Positions 55,814 to 63,730 of a DNA stretch of 64,000 nt are shown here, piece after piece; positions within the stretch are counted from its first letter, which is position 1; each line of letters begins with the position of its first letter. Both the position numbers and the translations under genes were made by a program. Source of the stretch: Acetobacter okinawensis JCM 25146. Lineage in GTDB: Bacteria; Pseudomonadota; Alphaproteobacteria; Acetobacterales; Acetobacteraceae. Location of the stretch: NCBI RefSeq assembly GCF_000613865.1, contig NZ_BAJU01000001.1:186001-250000 (forward strand), in the 5' to 3' direction. Under the pieces are notes generated by a model. It searched no databases. It was not told the origin of the DNA and saw only the letters and a list, made by a program, of their open reading frames with translations.

Positions 55814-55823
55814 GAAGAAAATC

Positions 55824-56444
55824 TTACAGGCCGCGCTGTGTCAGGCGTTCCACTTCCTTGCGGACGGCAGCCTGAACAATGCCTGCCAGATGGGCATCAA
55901 GCCATTTTTTGAGGAAAACGCGCACTTCCTGGCGCACGATGTCTTCAACCGTCAGAGACCCTTCATGCGTGACAGCCACTTTTCTCTCCTCATGTTCTCT
56001 AAGATATTTTTCCTGCAGGTTTTTCTGCAAAACAGCAAATGAATTGGCGGTGTCGGAAACCGTTTCGTCATTCAGGGGGATGGGCAATGGACCAGACATG
56101 GTATGTTCAGCCTTTTTGTTGAGTTCGATCTGCCTAAGATCCGTTACAGATAATACTTCATCATCATGGCCCACGGCCTGCGGTTGCACAAGATTGGCTT
56201 TGCGACCTGCTTTGCCAGCCCCCTTGCTGGAAGTGGGAACCTCTTTTTTTTCTGGTGGCGCAGAGTCCATCATGGATGGGGAGAGGATGAGCACGTCATC
56301 ATCATCGTCCTGATCATCATCTGGCTTTGGTGTTTGCCCGACTGTGGCTGCAAGGTGCTCATCAGGCAGTGTTTTGCGAACGGAAGACGGGGTATTCGCT
56401 GCTGATTTACCCGTCTTTCCAGATGAGTCCTGAGGCGACACCAT
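55824..56444 (-). CDS. PopZ-like (DUF2497) polar organising protein
   Basis: A 206-residue acidic, mostly disordered protein. The N-terminal two thirds is rich in Asp, Pro and Ser (DDDQDDDDDVLIL at about 41-53). The conserved C-terminal helical block, starting SLTVEDIVRQEVRVFLKKWL, matches the DUF2497/PopZ oligomerisation region. In Caulobacter PopZ forms a polar matrix that anchors the ParB-parS origin, and its gene also lies near valS and a tolC-like gene. The same order here supports the call. Confidence 0.75.
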   Translation of the reverse strand: MVSPQDSSGKTGKSAANTPSSVRKTLPDEHLAATVGQTPKPDDDQDDDDDVLILSPSMMDSAPPEKKEVPTSSKGAGKAGRKANLVQPQAVGHDDEVLSVTDLRQIELNKKAEHTMSGPLPIPLNDETVSDTANSFAVLQKNLQEKYLREHEERKVAVTHEGSLTVEDIVRQEVRVFLKKWLDAHLAGIVQAAVRKEVERLTQRGL

Positions 56445-56474
56445 ACAAACATCCCTGCCACTTCTGGCTTAACA

Positions 56475-57913
56475 TTATCGACCCGGTTGGTTGAGCGCGT
56501 AATCGTTCAACCCCCATAACCGATCCTTTACCGCGTTATAGTATGCTTTGTCATCATAAAGGGGAACATTCAGCTTCAGATCAGAAGCGGTCAGGCGTCC
56601 AATGGCTGCTGCTACATTGTAAGAGGCAATGACCATGCTGCTCAGGCTTTGCACAAGAGCCACCTGTGCCTGCAAGAGTGTCTGCTGTTGTTGCAGCACG
56701 GCAAGCGTGGTGCTTGTGCCAACCATGGCCTGCCGCTCCACCCCGTCCAGCGCAACGGTGCCTGCCTTGATGGCGATCCGGTCGCTGGCGATGGACGCCT
56801 GATAGGTAACCAGTTTCTGCCAGTTGGAGACGGCATCCTGCGCAGCGGCCCGGCGCTGGATATCTACCTCGCGGTGGGCTTCCTGCGCCAGTTGCCGCGC
56901 CTGCCTGACCGCAGCATATTCCGATCCGCCTGATAAATGGGAACATTAAAATTAAGAGCTGCGTATTTGCTATCGTTTATCTGGTTGTTTAAGGCCTGAT
57001 TGACCTGATGCTGGTAGCCCAGAACTGCCGATACCTTGGGCATGATGGAAGACATGGCAACCCCGACCGAATCCTTGTGGGATGCCTCGGTAAAAAGTGC
57101 GTGAATAACATCAGGGTTGTTCCGGACCGCCATGGCGGCGGCGGTCTGCTCGTTTTTAACCGGGAGGACCAGAGGCTGTGGCGGTACCAGATTGGGTGGT
57201 GCGGCCATGCCCACGACCTGCATGTAGGTCGCCTGAGCCGTTTGCAGCGTGCCTTCGGATTGCTGACGTGTTGCCTGAGCCGAGGCATAGGCCGCTTCAG
57301 CCTGAGCAACATCGGTGCGTGTGATTTCCCCGACCCGGAAGCGTTCATTTGTAGCGCGTAGCTGCTGCTGTAGAACCTGTTCGTTGTTCACGTTCAGCTG
57401 CAGCAGCTGCTCGTCCTCAATAACGCCCACATAGGCGCTAACGACTTGTTTAAAGACCTGCTGCTCAACTGAGATAAGATGCGCACGTGCCGCCATGACC
57501 TGATTAACGGCCTCGTGCGTGGCAGCCGTGGTTTTGCCGCCACTATAAAGGGGCTGGTCCAGAGCTACACCTGCGGAATACCCGGGCGTATTGTAACGTC
57601 GCAGGTTCTCATGCGTGCGGGGGTGACCCACCCCTTCGTAATCGTTGATCCCGTTGTAATACGAAAGTCCGACCTGCCCTGTTATTGTCGGATGCCATCC
57701 TGCCAGCGCGGTTGGTACCTGCTCATCCGTGGCGCGGAGTGTGGCCCGGGCAGCTTGTAAGGTCGGGTTTGTAAGGTAGGCGGCAGACAGGGCTTCTTGC
57801 AGTGTGTGCGGGATAAAGGAGGGGGAGCCGCTGCCATCGTATTTTTGCGCCCATGCTGTGCTCCCGCACAGAATGACGGCCAAACTCAGGCCGGTTTCGC
57901 AAATACGCCGCAT
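56475..57913 (-). CDS. TolC-family outer membrane efflux protein, frame interrupted near 56930
   Basis: An outer-membrane channel for type I secretion or RND efflux. The N-terminal part has a signal peptide (MRRICETGLSLAVILCGSTAWA) and the first outer-membrane-efflux domain. The frame breaks near 56930. One extra G (CAGGCGG to CAGGGCGG) restores YQGGSEYAAVRQARQLAQEA and the second half, which includes VGTSTTLAVLQQQQTLLQAQ, for about 479 residues. I choose the ATG at 57913 (AGGAGC upstream) over a GTG at 57970. It precedes the popZ-like gene by 30 bases. Confidence 0.87.
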
Positions 57914-58032
57914 GAGGCTGCTCCTGCTTGCCAGTGACCGCAATATGGTTGCGGCCACGTTCAATGCCACGATGTGAGTTTAAATTCCAATTTATAGTTT
58001 GTGCGCCGTAAAAAACAGGAACCTCCCATGTT

Positions 58033-58737
58033 TTAAAAGGAGAAGGCCCGCTCGGGTGCCATGCCGGGGAGCAAGGGGGCTTGTGCTTCGAATAGAAACG
58101 TCATTCGGAATGGTTTTGAATACCCCGGCTCCCGGATGGCGCTAAAAGCTTCCGGTAGGGCTGCGTTGGACTGTAGTAGCCCCACAATACGTCCTTGAGG
58201 AGCAAGCTGACGGTCGCAGAAGTCAGGCAGAGTAGCTATGCAGCCATCAAAATAGATCAGGTCATAAGGAGCAGATGCGGCCGCGCCTTCGCTCAGGGGG
58301 GCTTGTTGCCAGACAACATCGGGGGCGTAGCTGTTACAGAACGACTGCCCGATTTGTATGAGGGCGGTATCCGATTCGAGCGCTGTTACACGGAGGCCAA
58401 GGTAGGCAAAAAGAGCGGCCGTGTAGCCCGTTGCCGCTCCCACAACCAGAACATGCTGCCCGGCGGACGGCACTGCGGCCTGTACCAGACGTGCTGCAAG
58501 CAACGGCTGAGGCAACACGCGACCCTGAGATAATGGCAGGCTTGTGTCTGCATAGGCGGCATTGCGCAACTCCGTGCGCACGCAGAGTTCACGCGGGAGG
58601 GTGCGCATGCCGTCCAGAATACGCGAATCGGTAATTTCAGAGGGGCGTAGCTGGTCATCCACCATCAGATGACGTGCTTCAGCATACAGGGCTGCATCCA
58701 TTGACTGTTTTCCTTGATGCGTGGCGGTGGCTGTCAT
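58033..58737 (-). CDS. Protein-L-isoaspartate O-methyltransferase-family protein
   Basis: A 234-residue SAM-dependent methyltransferase of the PCMT family. The core region VLVVGAATGYTAALFAYLG is the SAM-binding loop, and MVDDQLRPSEITDSRIL is the conserved N-terminal segment of the alphaproteobacterial group. The loop VGAATGY replaces the usual GTGSGY, so true isoaspartyl repair activity is uncertain. The ATG at 58737 has GGAGAG upstream. It lies upstream of the tolC-like gene on the same strand, an arrangement known from related genomes. Confidence 0.8.
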   Translation of the reverse strand: MTATATHQGKQSMDAALYAEARHLMVDDQLRPSEITDSRILDGMRTLPRELCVRTELRNAAYADTSLPLSQGRVLPQPLLAARLVQAAVPSAGQHVLVVGAATGYTAALFAYLGLRVTALESDTALIQIGQSFCNSYAPDVVWQQAPLSEGAAASAPYDLIYFDGCIATLPDFCDRQLAPQGRIVGLLQSNAALPEAFSAIREPGYSKPFRMTFLFEAQAPLLPGMAPERAFSF

Positions 58738-58885
58738 GTTGCGTACTCTCCTGATTACCCCCTGCCCGGGCAATGCGTGCTCTTCTTGGGTCAGGCATGT
58801 CTGACATACTGTTTTAAAATTGGCACAACACAACGTCTTGACCGATCAGGCAGAAAAGGACATAAGACAACCACATTACACCGCT

Positions 58886-58959
58886 GGTCCGGTGGCAGAA
58901 TGGTGATGTAGCGGACTGCAAATCCGCGTATGTGGGTTCGATTCCCGCCCGGACCTCCA
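58886..58959 (+). tRNA. tRNA-Cys (GCA)
   Basis: A 74-base cloverleaf with CCA encoded. The acceptor GGTCCGG (58886-58892) pairs with CCGGACC (58949-58955), discriminator T, then CCA. The anticodon arm GCGGA-CTGCAAA-TCCGC gives anticodon GCA, and the T-loop GGTTCGATTCC is standard. It is the junction between housekeeping DNA on the left and an accessory stretch on the right. Confidence 0.96.
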
Positions 58960-59073
58960 CTCCCTCTTGAAAATAAATGACGCCTGTTGACATTTCCCGC
59001 GGAAAACTACGCTTTGTCACTCTGTGTCTTATGACATGGAATGATGCCGGGAGACGGGGAATGACAGGTATTC

Positions 59074-59093
59074 TGGGGGTATATTTGGGGGTA
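59074..59093 (+). repeat. TGGGGGTA direct repeats near tRNA-Cys
   Basis: TGGGGGTA at 59074-59081 and again at 59086-59093, a 12-base period, 115 bases after the tRNA. From memory, similar paired repeats occur next to tRNA-integrated islands as possible integrase arm sites; that reading is inference. No integrase gene is present. Confidence 0.35.
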
Positions 59094-59104
59094 GCATCTT
59101 CAAT

Positions 59105-59520
59105 CCGGTTTTGAGGTAGAAGATGACGCTTGCTGCGATATAGATTGCGGACATGTTTTCGATCAGATGACGCTTCTTATACAGATTCCAGTCGTAAGCT
59201 GGCTTTGATTTCCTGTTCTTCTTTGGAGGCATATAGGCGGGATGTTTCGATCTGCGAGAGACTGTCTGATTTTATTGCTGCCGTATCCCCGAACACCAAT
59301 GACTGCCTCTGTCTCATCCGGTAGGGCCGCCAGCAGCACGTCAGCGCCTTTGAAATCACTGATCTGTCCAACAGTCAGATGAAGGCGGACAGGGCGTCCC
59401 TGTCCATTACATATGGCATGAAACTTTCAGTTCAGGTCGCCTTTTGTCCGTCCGATATGGCGGAAAAGCCCCTTTTTAAGCAGGGAGGCCGCTGCTGCGG
59501 TTATGATCAGTGTCCTGATT
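59105..59520 (-). pseudogene. Decayed IS5-family (IS1031-like) transposase fragment
   Basis: Translating the minus strand gives LFRHIGRTKGDLN, a TGA stop (near 59427), then KFHAICNGQGRPVRLHLT, DFKGADVLLAALPDETEAVIG and VRGYGSNKIRQSL. After a frame change near 59232 comes MPPKKNRK, YDWNLYKKRHLIENM and SAIYIAASVIFYL, all typical of the C-terminal half of IS5/IS1031-group transposases. The usual DRGYDS is VRGYGS, removing a catalytic Asp. About 22 codons usually found between IENM and SAI are missing in frame. The N-terminal third and the inverted repeats are not found. Confidence 0.72.
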
Positions 59521-59541
59521 ATAAATTAATACTCTATGCTT

Positions 59542-59865
59542 TTAAGTGTATAGATCAAGGCTGCTCTGATCGCTGCTATCACTTCCGTCAGAAGTCTTGT
59601 TACCGCTAACACTCATAATTGAGATAATATTACCATCAGCGTCTTTTTCGATAATGACTGGTGTGCCATCAGCACTAGACGAGCTGTAAGTGACATTAGA
59701 AGAGCTAGAGCTAGAGCTAGAGCTAGAGCTAGAGCTAGAGCTAGAGCTAGAGCTAGAGCTAGAGCTAGAGCTAGAGCTAGAGCTAGATTCTGTTGAGTCA
59801 CTTGCAGCTGTCAAGCTATCAAGAATACTACTGTACAAGCTATTTATTGAAGATGAGGATGTCAT
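59542..59865 (-). CDS. Serine-tract protein encoded over a hexanucleotide repeat, function unknown
   Basis: About 107 residues from the ATG at 59865 (CAGGGA upstream). The N-terminus MTSSSSINSLYSSILDSLT is followed by a run of about 30 serines coded by alternating TCT and AGC, then NVTYSSSSADGTPVIIEKDA and a Ser/Asp-rich end. No signal peptide or membrane helix is seen. Non-repeat parts look protein-like (DADGNIISIMSVSG), which argues for a real gene, but I do not recognise a family. It lies in AT-richer DNA between the transposase relic and the def-like gene. Confidence 0.5.
   Translation of the reverse strand: MTSSSSINSLYSSILDSLTAASDSTESSSSSSSSSSSSSSSSSSSSSSSSSSSSSSNVTYSSSSADGTPVIIEKDADGNIISIMSVSGNKTSDGSDSSDQSSLDLYT
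59701..59787. repeat. Hexanucleotide tandem repeat (AGAGCT)n, about 14.5 copies
   Basis: A perfect AGAGCT array of 87 bases. Because the unit is six bases, copy-number change would lengthen or shorten the Ser tract of the overlapping gene without shifting frame. The unit creates CTAG and AGCT at every step; CTAG is usually rare in proteobacterial DNA. Confidence 0.97.
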
Positions 59866-60457
59866 TATAAAAATCCCTGCTACAGACCTAATGCGGTTGA
59901 GCATATCCGGATTATTTATTCTTCAGGATAATAACTTTTTGCAAATTAGATATGATATTTTTGCATATATAGCTGACGGCATTCGATCATGGGGAAAGCT
60001 TAGGACCTGTTAGGTCTTGATCCAGCCTGCTGCAACAGCGATATGGGGGCTGCAAGGAATGACGTTGCTGTTTTTTTGTATTCGCTTGCTTACAAAAAGA
60101 ATGCTTCAAGCAAATAATATATGACTGGCTCAAGACTGTGTGTCTGGTGGTGGTCATGCGCCACCTCGATTTGCCAATCGTGGAAATAAAGACAATAAAT
60201 TCAAAGGAGCCAAAAGAAACGGGGTGCCTCTGTAAGCCGTTGTTTGTAATATTATTTTGGGTGCCCGCCCGGCTTCTCACTCCCCTGAAATTTTATAATA
60301 ATCTTTCCCTCGCAAAGCCGCGGTCTGCTATTTTACGCCTTATGAACAGGGTATGGCACCGCAGAGACTGGTCAGATTAGCATGATGAGTGCCTGCATCG
60401 TACCGATGTAAGGAGGGGCATACCGATATAACTCCCAGCCTTGAAGGCGGAGGGTAT
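59866..60457. other. AT-richer gene-free stretch between the Ser-tract gene and def-like gene
   Basis: 592 bases in which I see no convincing gene; short open frames lack conserved character. It contains an imperfect copy of the tRNA-Cys 3' junction (60264-60284), a TATAAT hexamer at 60294-60299 without a good -35, and a structured segment ending in a terminator-like hairpin on the plus strand (60410-60474). Confidence 0.55.
60264..60284 (+). repeat. Imperfect direct repeat of the tRNA-Cys 3' end (possible att remnant)
   Basis: CCCGCCCGG, five bases, CACTCCC occurs here with the same spacing as at 58944-58964, where it spans the T-arm, CCA end and flank of tRNA-Cys. The five spacer bases differ completely, giving 16 identities in 21. 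It could be a degraded attachment site bounding about 1.3 kb of accessory DNA; chance similarity is not excluded. Confidence 0.35.
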
Positions 60458-60474
60458 TTAGCCCCTCCTTTTTT
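60410..60474 (+). ncRNA. Structured segment with terminator, possible small RNA 3' end
   Basis: AAGGAGGGGC (60410-60419) is fully complementary to GCCCCTCCTT (60461-60470). Alternatively GGAGGG (60449-60454) pairs with CCCTCC (60463-60468). The shared right arm is followed by six T (60469-60474), so the shorter hairpin is a plausible plus-strand intrinsic terminator, with the longer pairing as a competitor. It overlaps the 3' end of the def-like gene in antisense. No gene precedes it on the plus strand, so an untranslated RNA is one explanation. Confidence 0.3.
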
Positions 60475-60952
60475 CATAACGGGCTATAAGGCGGGTGCGT
60501 TTAAGGCTGGATAGTTTTTGCAGCCAGAAAATCCCATTTAACTGGTCAATCTCATGCTGGAGACAGATTGCATGCAGGCCACTGACCTCTTCAATATGCA
60601 TGTTTCCGTGAAGGTCTGCGTACTGGATTTTTATGGCGGTCGGGCGCAGGACGGGGGCGGATATGCCCGGCATGGAAATGCTGCCTTCGTCGTTTTGCGC
60701 GCAGGTTTGTGAGTGCCAGATAATTTCGGGGTTGATGTATATGCGTGGGGTAATGGATTGCGGGAGATCCAGAACAGTCACGCGCAGGCCAATGCCGATA
60801 TGTGGAGCCGTTATTCCTAGCCCCGCAACAGCGCGTAGTGTGTCCAGCAGATCGGTGGACAAGGTGTGCAAAGCATTGTCAAACGCACTCACCGGAACGG
60901 CAACTTGTCGCAAACGCTGGTCTGGAAAAAAAACAATGGGGCGTACGGTCAT
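60458..60952 (-). CDS. Peptide deformylase homologue lacking two metal ligands
   Basis: A 164-residue protein of the deformylase fold. The three family motifs are recognisable but altered. Motif 1 is GLGITAPH, where the last residue is normally Gln. Motif 2 is EGSIS, where the normal EGCxS supplies a Cys metal ligand. Motif 3 is QHEIDQL, where the normal HExxH supplies two His ligands. Here His133 and Glu134 remain, but Cys is Ser91 and the second His is Gln137. Metal-dependent deformylation is therefore unlikely. The true def should lie elsewhere in the genome. Confidence 0.8.
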   Translation of the reverse strand: MTVRPIVFFPDQRLRQVAVPVSAFDNALHTLSTDLLDTLRAVAGLGITAPHIGIGLRVTVLDLPQSITPRIYINPEIIWHSQTCAQNDEGSISMPGISAPVLRPTAIKIQYADLHGNMHIEEVSGLHAICLQHEIDQLNGIFWLQKLSSLKRTRLIARYEKRRG

Positions 60953-61210
60953 GGGTGACCTTCTGATGGGTTTTGTTGGGTAGAACTTGCCTGATAAGGG
61001 TCTGCTTTACCGTGCGCATTACATAAATCCAATAAAATGCACAGAACGTGCTGCTTGATTTATGCGTCTCAATAAAGCGTTAGGGGCTTGCCCAAAGACA
61101 GTTGTGTTGCCATATTCGAACAATGAGGACCAATAAAGTACTTTTTTTGGCGCTGGATATTGCATGGCCCAAGCATACTGCGGTGCAGGCTCGCAATCGA
61201 AGCGGCCTGA

Positions 61211-62554
61211 GTGCACAAAATGATGGGACCACCTGCCTTTCATCCCGAGCAAGCGAGCAGCCGACACTCCTTGCCCGAAGCGTTTGCCAGTATCCGGGTG
61301 CCACAGGATGATACCCATTGGATGCGGCGTTTTTTAAGTTATGTCGGCCCAGGGTATATGGTGTCTGTCGGGTATATGGACCCGGGTAACTGGGCTACCG
61401 ACTTACAGGGCGGCGCGCGCTTTGGTTACACGTTGCTGTCAGTTATTCTGTTGTCCAATTTTATGGCAATCCTGTTGCAGGCTCTTTCTGCACGTCTGGG
61501 TATTGCTACCGGCCTGGATCTTGCGCAGGCCTGCCGGCAGCGCTTTCATCCTGTTCTGAATATTCTGCTGTGGTTTGCGTGTGAGCTGGCCATTATTGCC
61601 TGTGACCTTGCTGAGGTCATTGGTACCGCTGTTGCATTGCAACTGCTGTTTCATATTCCCCTGCTGGCAGGTACACTGATTGCCAGTCTTGATGCCTTGC
61701 TAGTTCTGTTCCTTATGAATCGTGGCTTCCGGTATCTGGAGGCGTTTATTATCGGGCTTTTGAGTATTATTGCACTTTGTTTTGCTGTGCAGCTCATTGC
61801 GGCAGCTCCCCCTTTGGGAGCGGTCTTTGCCGGATTAAAACCGTCTGTGGAAATACTGACCAATTCACAGATGCTCTATATTGCCATTGGCATTATAGGA
61901 GCCACGGTTATGCCCCATAACCTGTACCTTCACTCTTCCATCGTACAGAGCCGTGCGTATGAGAGAACGGAGCGCGGTCGTAAGGATGCTATACGTTGGG
62001 CAACATGGGACAGCACAATAGCTTTGATGCTTGCCCTGTTTATTAACGCTGCCATCCTTATTGTGGCGGCTGCTGCTTTCCATACAACCGGGCATCAGGA
62101 TGTGGCCGAAATTCAGGATGCCTACCATCTACTCTCTCCCCTTCTGGGGCTGGGCATGGCGTCTACACTGTTTGGGCTGGCTCTGCTTGCTGCGGGTACC
62201 AATTCAACCATTACGGGTACGCTGGCCGGACAGATTGTGATGGAAGGGTTTTTACATCTCAGGCTGCCACATTGGGCACGGCGGCTGTTGACCCGCGGAC
62301 TGGCTATTGTGCCAGTGGTGATCGGGACAATGCTGTATGGCAGTTCCAGCGTTGGTCAGTTGCTGATGGCCAGCCAGGTAGTGCTGTCCATGCAACTGCC
62401 ATTTGCGGTTATTCCTCTGGTTCTATTCGTGTCTGACCGTAAACTTATGGGGGGCTTTGTTATTTCCAGACCACTGGCTGTATTTTCATGGCTTGTGGCT
62501 GGGATAATTCTGGTCCTGAATTTTAAGTTGCTCTACGACACACTGGTGTTTTGA
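61211..62554 (+). CDS. mntH: Nramp-family divalent metal transporter (MntH type)
   Basis: A 447-residue proton-coupled Mn/Fe importer with about 11 membrane helices. The metal-site motif DPGN is in [15 protein letters not shown] (helix 1), and helix 6 has the Met-Pro-His motif [14 protein letters not shown]. The frame opens at a GTG (61211), with ATGs at 61220 and 61223 close by; the first 35 residues are variable, so the start is uncertain. I see no clear Mur, MntR or Fur site in the 258 bases upstream. Confidence 0.92.
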   Translation: MHKMMGPPAFHPEQASSRHSLPEAFASIRVPQDDTHWMRRFLSYVGPGYMVSVGYMDPGNWATDLQGGARFGYTLLSVILLSNFMAILLQALSARLGIATGLDLAQACRQRFHPVLNILLWFACELAIIACDLAEVIGTAVALQLLFHIPLLAGTLIASLDALLVLFLMNRGFRYLEAFIIGLLSIIALCFAVQLIAAAPPLGAVFAGLKPSVEILTNSQMLYIAIGIIGATVMPHNLYLHSSIVQSRAYERTERGRKDAIRWATWDSTIALMLALFINAAILIVAAAAFHTTGHQDVAEIQDAYHLLSPLLGLGMASTLFGLALLAAGTNSTITGTLAGQIVMEGFLHLRLPHWARRLLTRGLAIVPVVIGTMLYGSSSVGQLLMASQVVLSMQLPFAVIPLVLFVSDRKLMGGFVISRPLAVFSWLVAGIILVLNFKLLYDTLVF

Positions 62555-62591
62555 AATACACGGTCCCTGCTCTCTTTTTCTGGGGGCGGGA

Positions 62592-63488
62592 TTATGGCCA
62601 TAGGTAAAGAAACTTGACGTAGTAGGCGTTAGTTTCTGGCGTGTTTCTGCCCTCAATGGAATGAGCATAACGGGCCGTAAAGCTGACTGTTCGACTGATG
62701 TTGAACATGACGCCAAGGCCTGGTGCAATTTCTCGGCTACTGGAGTTTGCAACATCATAATGTGCGCTCTGGTCATATGTGCCGCCCACATTTTGCCAGT
62801 CGAAGGCAAAAAAAGGTTCAACCAGTTTTGTCGCTTTCCAGCTAAATCTCAGGTTGCTGTAAAAGACCACACCGGGTGAGTAACTATGTTCGTTGGTCTT
62901 GTGTTTTGTGGACCCAACTACTGTGCCCAGGTCACCGTCAAAACTAAAATGTTTCCACTCATAATCAAAAATGATGCTGGATATATTGGCCCAGTAACCG
63001 GATGCCAGACTGTCGCGCGTGCCAGAAGGCGTTTGCATGAATGTTTGAAAACCAAGCGTGCTGTGCGCATTGGGTTTAAACCAAGCTGCTGGCCCAACGA
63101 TTGTGCCACCAAGACCACCGTAACTGGTTCCCCCAGCCAGCGTATAGCTTTCTGATTGTATGACTTCAAAAGCAAAGCCAACGTGTGGGAGCGCATCAAA
63201 AGTGCGGAAATGTACATATTTGGTCAAACCGGACCACGTATGGCTGCCACCATGAGCGGGTACGCGCTGGCCACTGCTGGTGTAGGTATTGCCAGAAGCA
63301 TTGCCATTGCCATACTGAACCAGCACGTTAAAGGGTTTGTAGTCCACCGGCAGGTCGTATTCATGCGGACCAATAATGCCCAACGTAATGTCCGCTGCCT
63401 GCAGTGGAGATGGTGTTGCTAACAACAGGCCCCCGCCATACAGGCTCAGGGTCATTATGAACTGTTGCGGTTTTTTGCCAAACAGCAT
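62592..63488 (-). CDS. Outer-membrane beta-barrel protein, phenol-degradation MetA-like family
   Basis: A 298-residue protein with a signal peptide (MLFGKKPQQF to about SPLQA) and many short alternating beta-strand segments rich in Tyr, Trp and Gly. It ends in YVKFLYLWP, near the aromatic end used for barrel insertion. The pattern resembles the MetA pathway of phenol degradation/putative outer-membrane transporter family. Substrate unknown. The ATG at 63488 with GGAG seven bases upstream is preferred over a TTG at 63491. It converges with mntH. Confidence 0.7.
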   Translation of the reverse strand: MLFGKKPQQFIMTLSLYGGGLLLATPSPLQAADITLGIIGPHEYDLPVDYKPFNVLVQYGNGNASGNTYTSSGQRVPAHGGSHTWSGLTKYVHFRTFDALPHVGFAFEVIQSESYTLAGGTSYGGLGGTIVGPAAWFKPNAHSTLGFQTFMQTPSGTRDSLASGYWANISSIIFDYEWKHFSFDGDLGTVVGSTKHKTNEHSYSPGVVFYSNLRFSWKATKLVEPFFAFDWQNVGGTYDQSAHYDVANSSSREIAPGLGVMFNISRTVSFTARYAHSIEGRNTPETNAYYVKFLYLWP

Positions 63489-63670
63489 CAAATATCTCCA
63501 TCATCGGCTTTTGCATCTTTAATGTGAAAATAAATGAATATGTCATAGTCATAATTCGCATAAACTCACGGGGGTGTGTTCTCAATGCTCAAAAACTGTT
63601 CCACTTATGATACGGAATGTTTGTGGTTTGGTAACTTTTTAACGTGTGAACTGTGCTGGGTAGCCCAATA

Positions 63671-63709
63671 AAAAAACCTTGCAGCACAACCGAGTGCTAC
63701 AAGGTTTTT
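63671..63709 (-). terminator. Intrinsic terminator downstream of the alpha/beta hydrolase
   Basis: AAAAACCTTGCAGCAC and GTGCTACAAGGTTTTT form a long stem with one mismatch and loop AACCGA. On the minus strand it follows the hydrolase stop by about 20 bases and ends in a T-run, so it should stop that transcript. The A/T ends could make it work both ways. Confidence 0.85.
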
Positions 63710-63730
63710 CAGAATCACGTAATAATTTGA

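Larger units (their letters stand above)
58960..59541. other. Accessory stretch downstream of tRNA-Cys
   Basis: 582 bases with no intact gene. It holds short TGGGGGTA direct repeats (59074-59093) and the remains of an IS5-family transposase (about 59105-59520). The first 100 bases after the tRNA show nothing recognisable. Confidence 0.6.

Noticed and set aside
59690-60013. Plus-strand open frame with a long Glu-Leu repeat over the hexanucleotide array
   Set aside because: It is the complement of the Ser-tract frame. The repeat is open in several frames, and the flanking residues look less protein-like than in the minus-strand frame, which also has a ribosome site.
60138-60380. 80-residue plus-strand open frame between the Ser-tract gene and def-like gene
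   Set aside because: No Shine-Dalgarno sequence, no recognisable motif, and it crosses the tRNA-junction-like repeat; treated as non-coding.
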